DNA from: an uncultured Chitinophaga sp.
Lineage (GTDB): Bacteria > Bacteroidota > Bacteroidia > Chitinophagales > Chitinophagaceae
NCBI RefSeq assembly: GCF_902168175.1
Contig: NZ_CABHOU010000054.1
Span: 186,001-250,000, forward strand
Reading direction: 5' to 3'
DNA: 64,000 bases
The notes beneath the pieces are model-generated. The model saw only the letters and a list, made by a program, of their open reading frames with translations. It did no database searches and had not been told where the DNA came from. Of this stretch, positions 59,739 through 64,000 are shown piece after piece; positions within the stretch are counted from its first letter, which is position 1; the number at the start of each line of letters is the position of its first letter. The position numbers were made by a program, and so were the translations under genes.

Positions 59739-62684
59739 ATGGAGAAGAAATCCACGCTTCTTATGCGGGTGGCATTACAGAGCTTTCTGTTGATGCTGTT
59801 ATCCTTTCACGTTTTCGCGCAAAACAGGCAGGTTACCGGTAAGGTAACAGACGCCAAAGATGGTTCGCCACTTCCGGGTGTAACCGTACAAATAAAAGGA
59901 ACTACCGCTGGAGGTCAAACTGGCCCGGATGGGTCGTTTAAGCTGGAAGCGCCGCCCACGGCCACTACGCTTATCTTTTCAATAATCGGCTATGAAAATA
60001 AGGAAGTAGCCATTACCGGAGAGCCGCTGAATGTGAAACTCGGTGCCTCGGTAAAAGCATTGAAAGATGTGGTGGTAATCGGTTATGGAACCCAGAAGCA
60101 GGCAGAAGTTACTTCCTCTGTAGCCACGGTAAAACCGGAAGACTTTAACCAGGGCGGCTCACGTAATCCGCTTGATCTTGTACAGGGTAAAGTGGCAGGT
60201 TTGAGCATTACGCGTGCTGGTGGTAATAACCCAAACGGTAGTGTGTCGGTGCAGCTTCGTGGTGCAAGTACACTCGTAGCAGGTTTACAGCCACTTATTG
60301 TAATCGATGGTGTGCCCGGGGGCAACCTCGATCTCATTCAGCAGGACGATATCGCATCGTTTGATGTGCTGAAAGATGGTTCCGCTGCTGCTATTTACGG
60401 TACGCGGGCCAGTAATGGTGTGATCCTCATCACTACTAAAAGAGGTAAAGCGGGCGAGCCTACCTATTCTTATTCAACCTACCTGCAACGTGATGCCGTA
60501 GCGCAAAAGCCGAACATGCTGAGCGCAGAACAGTACCTGAAACTGCCCGGCACTACGGATCTTGGTGGCAGAATAAAAATGTATGACCTGTTGCTCGATG
60601 AAGATAACCTGAGCCAGTACCATAACTTCTCCGCCTCTGGCGGTACAGCCAACAGCAACTACCGCGCCTCGCTATATTACAACGACCAAAACGGCATCTC
60701 TATCCAAAATAGCCGCAGACAATATGGTGGCCGCGTAAATGTGAACCAAACGGGTTTACAGGGAAAACTGACGATGCAGATGAACGTTGCCGCGAACCTC
60801 AATAAAGCTAACCTGCTGGGTGGCAGCGCAGGCGACTTTGAACAGGCCGTACAGCGTAACCCTACAGCGCCTATTTTCAATGAGGATGGCAGCTACCTGG
60901 AAACAAACGCATTTAATAACTACAACCCGCTTGCCAGGCTCACGCAGGAAATTTCACAAAGAGATCAGCAAACATTTTCGGGCGATGTGAAGTTTACACT
61001 CGATCTGTATAAAGGTTTGAAATTATCCGCATCGGGCGCTATCATCCGCAACAGTTGGAACGATCGTGCTTACCGGTATAAGGACTCCCGCTCGTCGCAG
61101 GTGGATTATAACGGCGGTGGTTATGCATCTAAATCAAATCAACTGGACTTTAATAAAACTTTTGAGAGTGTGCTCGATTATAGCACGACCATCGCGGAAG
61201 ATCACAGCTTTACGGCGCTCGCGGGTTACAGCTATCAGTACTTCACTACCGAAGGTTTTAACGTAAATAATAATGGTTTCCTTACCGATGCGTTCCTTGA
61301 CTGGAACCTCGGTGCAGGTAATGCAATTACTAACAACGCGCTTAAACGTCCGGGCATTGGGTCTATTAAGGAGGATAACACACTGGTGGCCTTTTTCGGC
61401 AGGTTAAGTTATTCTTATAAACAAAAGTACCTGGCGCAGGTGGTGGTGCGCCGCGAAGGTTCGTCCCGCTTTGGTGCTAACCACAAATGGGGTACATTTC
61501 CCGCTGCTTCGGTAGGTTGGGTGCTTACAAAAGAAGACTTCCTGGCTAACAACAATACGATCAACAACCTGAAACTGCGTTTAGGTTACGGTGTTACCGG
61601 TCGCCAGGATGGTGTGGCCAACTATGGCTCCCTCATCACGCTTAGTACAGGTGGTCAATACCTGCAGGATGGCACCTGGACACAAACATATGGTCCTTCC
61701 GTTAACCCCAACCCCGATCTGAAATGGGAGCAGAAGAAAGAATGGAACTTAGGTATTGATTACGGCTTCCTTAATAACAGGATTACAGGGTCACTCGATT
61801 TGTACAATCGCAAAACCGTTGACCTGCTTGCACAATACAGAGCCCAACAGCCGCCTTACATCCACGACCAGTTGTTTACCAACGTAGGTGCTATTTCTAA
61901 TAGAGGTATTGAACTGGTAGTAAGCGCTACACCGGTGGCTACCAAAGACTTTACCTGGAGCACTGATGTTACTTTTACTTACCAGACCGGTAAACTGGAA
62001 TCACTGTCCAACTCACAGTTTAAAGCTACTTATTTCGAATACGGATCACTGCCTTCCCCGGGTGCCCTGGGTAATGCTATTCGTGTAGAAGAAGGTCAGC
62101 CACTCGGTAACTTCTACGGCAAACGTTTTGCAGGCTTCGATTCGGACAGCTCCTGGCTGTTCTATGATAAAGATGGTAACAAAGTTGGTGCAGATCAGAT
62201 TACGGCCGAAGACTATTCTGTAATTGGTAATGGTATTCCTAAATTCCTGGCGTCGTGGAGTAATACGGTGAAGTATAAAAACTTCGACCTCACGCTGTTC
62301 TTCCGTGGTAAGTTTGACTACCAGATACTGAACCTGCAGGACCTGTACTTTGGTAACCTTAAATGGCTGCCGAACAACGTACTCGAAAGCGCCATCGGTA
62401 AAAACGGCGGTCTGAAAGATGATCCTCAGTATTCTGATTATTACCTCGAGAAAGGTGGTTTCGTAAAACTGGATAACATTACACTGGGCTACAACTTCAA
62501 ACTCAAAACCAAGTACATCACTAACCTCCGCCTGTACGCTTCGGGCCGTAACGTAGCCACTATGACCAAATACAGCGGCCTCGATCCCGAGCTGGAAGAT
62601 AATGGTTTGACCACCAGTATAGACAACCGCGGATTTTATCCACGCACAAGATCTTACACAGTGGGATTGAATATCGGATTCTAA
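59739..62684 (+). CDS. SusC/RagA-family TonB-linked outer-membrane protein
   Basis: 981 residues: signal peptide (SFLLMLLSFHVFAQ), carboxypeptidase-regulatory-like domain (about 30-110; GSPLPGVTVQIKGTTAGG), plug domain with VVVIGYGTQKQAEVTSSVAT and the family signature YGTRASNGVILITTKRGKAG, and a C-terminal barrel ending in TYTVGLNIGF-like strands (RSYTVGLNIGF). Works with the SusD-like lipoprotein that follows after 19 bp to import a glycan or other polymer fragment. Start MEKKSTLLMRVALQ is preferred over an upstream ATG since it gives the signal peptide. Substrate unknown. Confidence 0.96.
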   Translation: MEKKSTLLMRVALQSFLLMLLSFHVFAQNRQVTGKVTDAKDGSPLPGVTVQIKGTTAGGQTGPDGSFKLEAPPTATTLIFSIIGYENKEVAITGEPLNVKLGASVKALKDVVVIGYGTQKQAEVTSSVATVKPEDFNQGGSRNPLDLVQGKVAGLSITRAGGNNPNGSVSVQLRGASTLVAGLQPLIVIDGVPGGNLDLIQQDDIASFDVLKDGSAAAIYGTRASNGVILITTKRGKAGEPTYSYSTYLQRDAVAQKPNMLSAEQYLKLPGTTDLGGRIKMYDLLLDEDNLSQYHNFSASGGTANSNYRASLYYNDQNGISIQNSRRQYGGRVNVNQTGLQGKLTMQMNVAANLNKANLLGGSAGDFEQAVQRNPTAPIFNEDGSYLETNAFNNYNPLARLTQEISQRDQQTFSGDVKFTLDLYKGLKLSASGAIIRNSWNDRAYRYKDSRSSQVDYNGGGYASKSNQLDFNKTFESVLDYSTTIAEDHSFTALAGYSYQYFTTEGFNVNNNGFLTDAFLDWNLGAGNAITNNALKRPGIGSIKEDNTLVAFFGRLSYSYKQKYLAQVVVRREGSSRFGANHKWGTFPAASVGWVLTKEDFLANNNTINNLKLRLGYGVTGRQDGVANYGSLITLSTGGQYLQDGTWTQTYGPSVNPNPDLKWEQKKEWNLGIDYGFLNNRITGSLDLYNRKTVDLLAQYRAQQPPYIHDQLFTNVGAISNRGIELVVSATPVATKDFTWSTDVTFTYQTGKLESLSNSQFKATYFEYGSLPSPGALGNAIRVEEGQPLGNFYGKRFAGFDSDSSWLFYDKDGNKVGADQITAEDYSVIGNGIPKFLASWSNTVKYKNFDLTLFFRGKFDYQILNLQDLYFGNLKWLPNNVLESAIGKNGGLKDDPQYSDYYLEKGGFVKLDNITLGYNFKLKTKYITNLRLYASGRNVATMTKYSGLDPELEDNGLTTSIDNRGFYPRTRSYTVGLNIGF

Positions 62685-62703
62685 CAATTAAAGAGAACTA
62701 CGT

Positions 62704-64000
62704 ATGAAGAAGCTATTTATATTTGGTTGTATAGCTGCAGCAACAGGCCTCGCCGCCTGTACAAACCTCGATGAAAACCTGTACAGCCGCATCAACGCAG
62801 ATAATTTTTACCATAACCGCAGCGAGGTGTTAGCGGCGGTAACAAGACCTTTTACGCATGCCAACGCATGGGCCGCACCTACCGGACAAAACGGTTACTG
62901 GCGTTTGAGCGAACTATCGGCCGATCAGTTGGCCTGGCCGCAGAAAGGTCGCCACGGTTACGATGGTGGCGACTGGATCCGCCTGCACCACCATGCCTGG
63001 GTGCCGCTGGAAGGTACGATAGAAAACGCCTGGAGGCTGATGTACTCTGGCATGGGTTTCTGTAACAATACCCTCAAAGACTTGTCGGCACAAGACTTTA
63101 CAAAGATAGGTATGACCGAAGCAGAGAAAGGTACATTGCTGGCAGAAACAAAAGTGTTGCGCGCCTGGCATTACCTGAAACTGATGGACCTGTTCGGCAA
63201 ACTGCCTGTTTCCACAGAACCCAACGTGAACTTTAATCCTGTTTCACAGGAAAGGCCCGAAGTATTTGCCTTCATCGAAAAAGAGATACTCGATAACTAT
63301 GATTCACTGGAAGTACTGCGCCCCGAAATGGTAGGTCGTGTTACCAAAGCCACGGCCCTTTCCATGCTCGCTGAAATGTATATCAATGCTGAAGTATGGA
63401 CAGGTACTAAACGTTACGACGACTGTATCGCTGTGTGCAACCGTATCATAGCCGGCGAAGGTGGCGCTCTAAGCGGAAGCGCACCTAAACTGGAGGCGGA
63501 TATCTATAAACCATTCAACAATACAAACCATCTTTCTACTGAAAACCTTTTTCAGATTGCATATGATTTAAGGGCAGGCGACTTTAACTTCGGCTGGAAT
63601 GGCGACTTCTGGCACTACCGCCAACGACAGATTTACAACGTAGATCGCGACGGTAACAATGGTATAGTTGTCATTCCAACGGCCTACGATGCCTTTGAGG
63701 ACAAAGACCTGCGCAAAACCGGCTGGATGCTGATTGGCCCGCAGTTAAACAAAGCTACCGGCGCGCCGGTACAGGGCACTGAGGAATATAACGGCAAACC
63801 ACTGGTGTTCGTAAAAGAGATCAGGCGCAATTCCGAAGGAGAAACAGGAGAAGGTGGTATGACGAGAGGAGAGGAGAACAGCGGTGCGCGTTTCGCGAAA
63901 TATGTGCCGGGTGATGTAACAGATGAAGTGAACTACTGGGGTAACGACTTTGTACTGTACCGCCTCGCCGACATCTACCTCTGGAAAGCCGAAGCGATTA
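62704..64000 (+). CDS. RagB/SusD-family lipoprotein, 3' end outside the window
   Basis: Outer-membrane-anchored glycan-binding partner of SusC. The visible 432 codons begin with a lipoprotein signal peptide (MKKLFIFGCIAAATGLAAC, lipobox LAAC) and show the SusD helical scaffold: NRSEVLAAVTRPF, ENAWRLMYSGMGFCNNTL, ETKVLRAWHYLKLMDLFGKL, TKATALSMLAEMYINAEVWT, and near the end YVLYRLADIYLWKAEAI-like DFVLYRLADIYLWKAEAI. The frame is open to the edge. TonB receptor and SusD form the import pair under the LacI regulator upstream. Confidence 0.95.
   Translation, partial: MKKLFIFGCIAAATGLAACTNLDENLYSRINADNFYHNRSEVLAAVTRPFTHANAWAAPTGQNGYWRLSELSADQLAWPQKGRHGYDGGDWIRLHHHAWVPLEGTIENAWRLMYSGMGFCNNTLKDLSAQDFTKIGMTEAEKGTLLAETKVLRAWHYLKLMDLFGKLPVSTEPNVNFNPVSQERPEVFAFIEKEILDNYDSLEVLRPEMVGRVTKATALSMLAEMYINAEVWTGTKRYDDCIAVCNRIIAGEGGALSGSAPKLEADIYKPFNNTNHLSTENLFQIAYDLRAGDFNFGWNGDFWHYRQRQIYNVDRDGNNGIVVIPTAYDAFEDKDLRKTGWMLIGPQLNKATGAPVQGTEEYNGKPLVFVKEIRRNSEGETGEGGMTRGEENSGARFAKYVPGDVTDEVNYWGNDFVLYRLADIYLWKAEAI

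Overview
The window reads as chromosomal DNA of a Bacteroidota bacterium, most likely family Chitinophagaceae (Chitinophaga-like). Pointers to this are the lpxC-fabZ gene fusion, a PorX-type PglZ response regulator, a SusC/SusD pair, TonB-dependent receptors with N-terminal carboxypeptidase-regulatory-like domains, a TPR histidine kinase, and promoters of the Bacteroidota TTG-N17..23-TAnnTTTG type (clearest in front of tRNA-Ala). No insertion sequence, prophage, integrase or CRISPR array was recognised. The genus is an inference; only the phylum is well supported.

Layout. 1-4785 (+): copper-type P-ATPase (cut by the window edge), TRIC-like membrane protein, RecQ. 4897-16000 (-): a Gfo/Idh/MocA oxidoreductase and a HerA-like ATPase; a tight four-gene unit (MFS carrier, metallo-hydrolase, GroES-like protein, small lipoprotein); then the lipid A unit HD hydrolase, lpxD, lpxC-fabZ, lpxA and an ABC ATPase. 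16160-22626 (+): PorX-like regulator, a small conserved protein, PhnP-like phosphodiesterase, helix-hairpin-helix protein, acyl-CoA dehydrogenase, GapN-like dehydrogenase. 22861-24823: AraC-type regulator, a 31-residue membrane peptide and a dihaem cytochrome c. 25019-28787 (-): small protein, clpX, clpP, tig, followed by tRNA-Leu. 29244-31496 (+): RelA/SpoT enzyme, then a 1-kb repeat-rich non-coding stretch. 32515-42763 (+, one gene -): purA, acidic AT-hook protein, pabB-like synthase, epimerase, secreted protein, membrane protein, purQ, a stand-alone DsbD-alpha-like protein and full-length DsbD. 42851: tRNA-Ala. 43316-47126: ECF sigma factor with a membrane partner, divergent from a MacB-type permease. 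47347-57000: PPOX-like protein, deaminase, TPR histidine kinase, a frameshifted membrane protein gene, TonB receptor, PAS histidine kinase and response regulator. 57362-64000 (+): LacI regulator, a 1.36-kb regulatory gap, SusC and SusD (cut by the end).

Most protein genes are housekeeping and familiar. The less ordinary content is largely outside or at the edges of genes: a 109-bp array of 11-bp units with dyad symmetry, a 32-bp perfect inverted repeat around 150 bp, and a dispersed repeat family with four copies, three of them in the same gap; four LacI-type operator-like sites and two orphan terminators between lacI and susC; a DsbD whose alpha domain has lost its redox cysteines next to a separate protein that keeps them; a 31-codon ORF that resembles the membrane anchor of the neighbouring cytochrome c; and several strong hairpins at odd places (over the annotated pabB start, in the sigma-factor divergent region, and a 16-bp perfect stem after tRNA-Ala). 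All calls are by reading; no database search was run.
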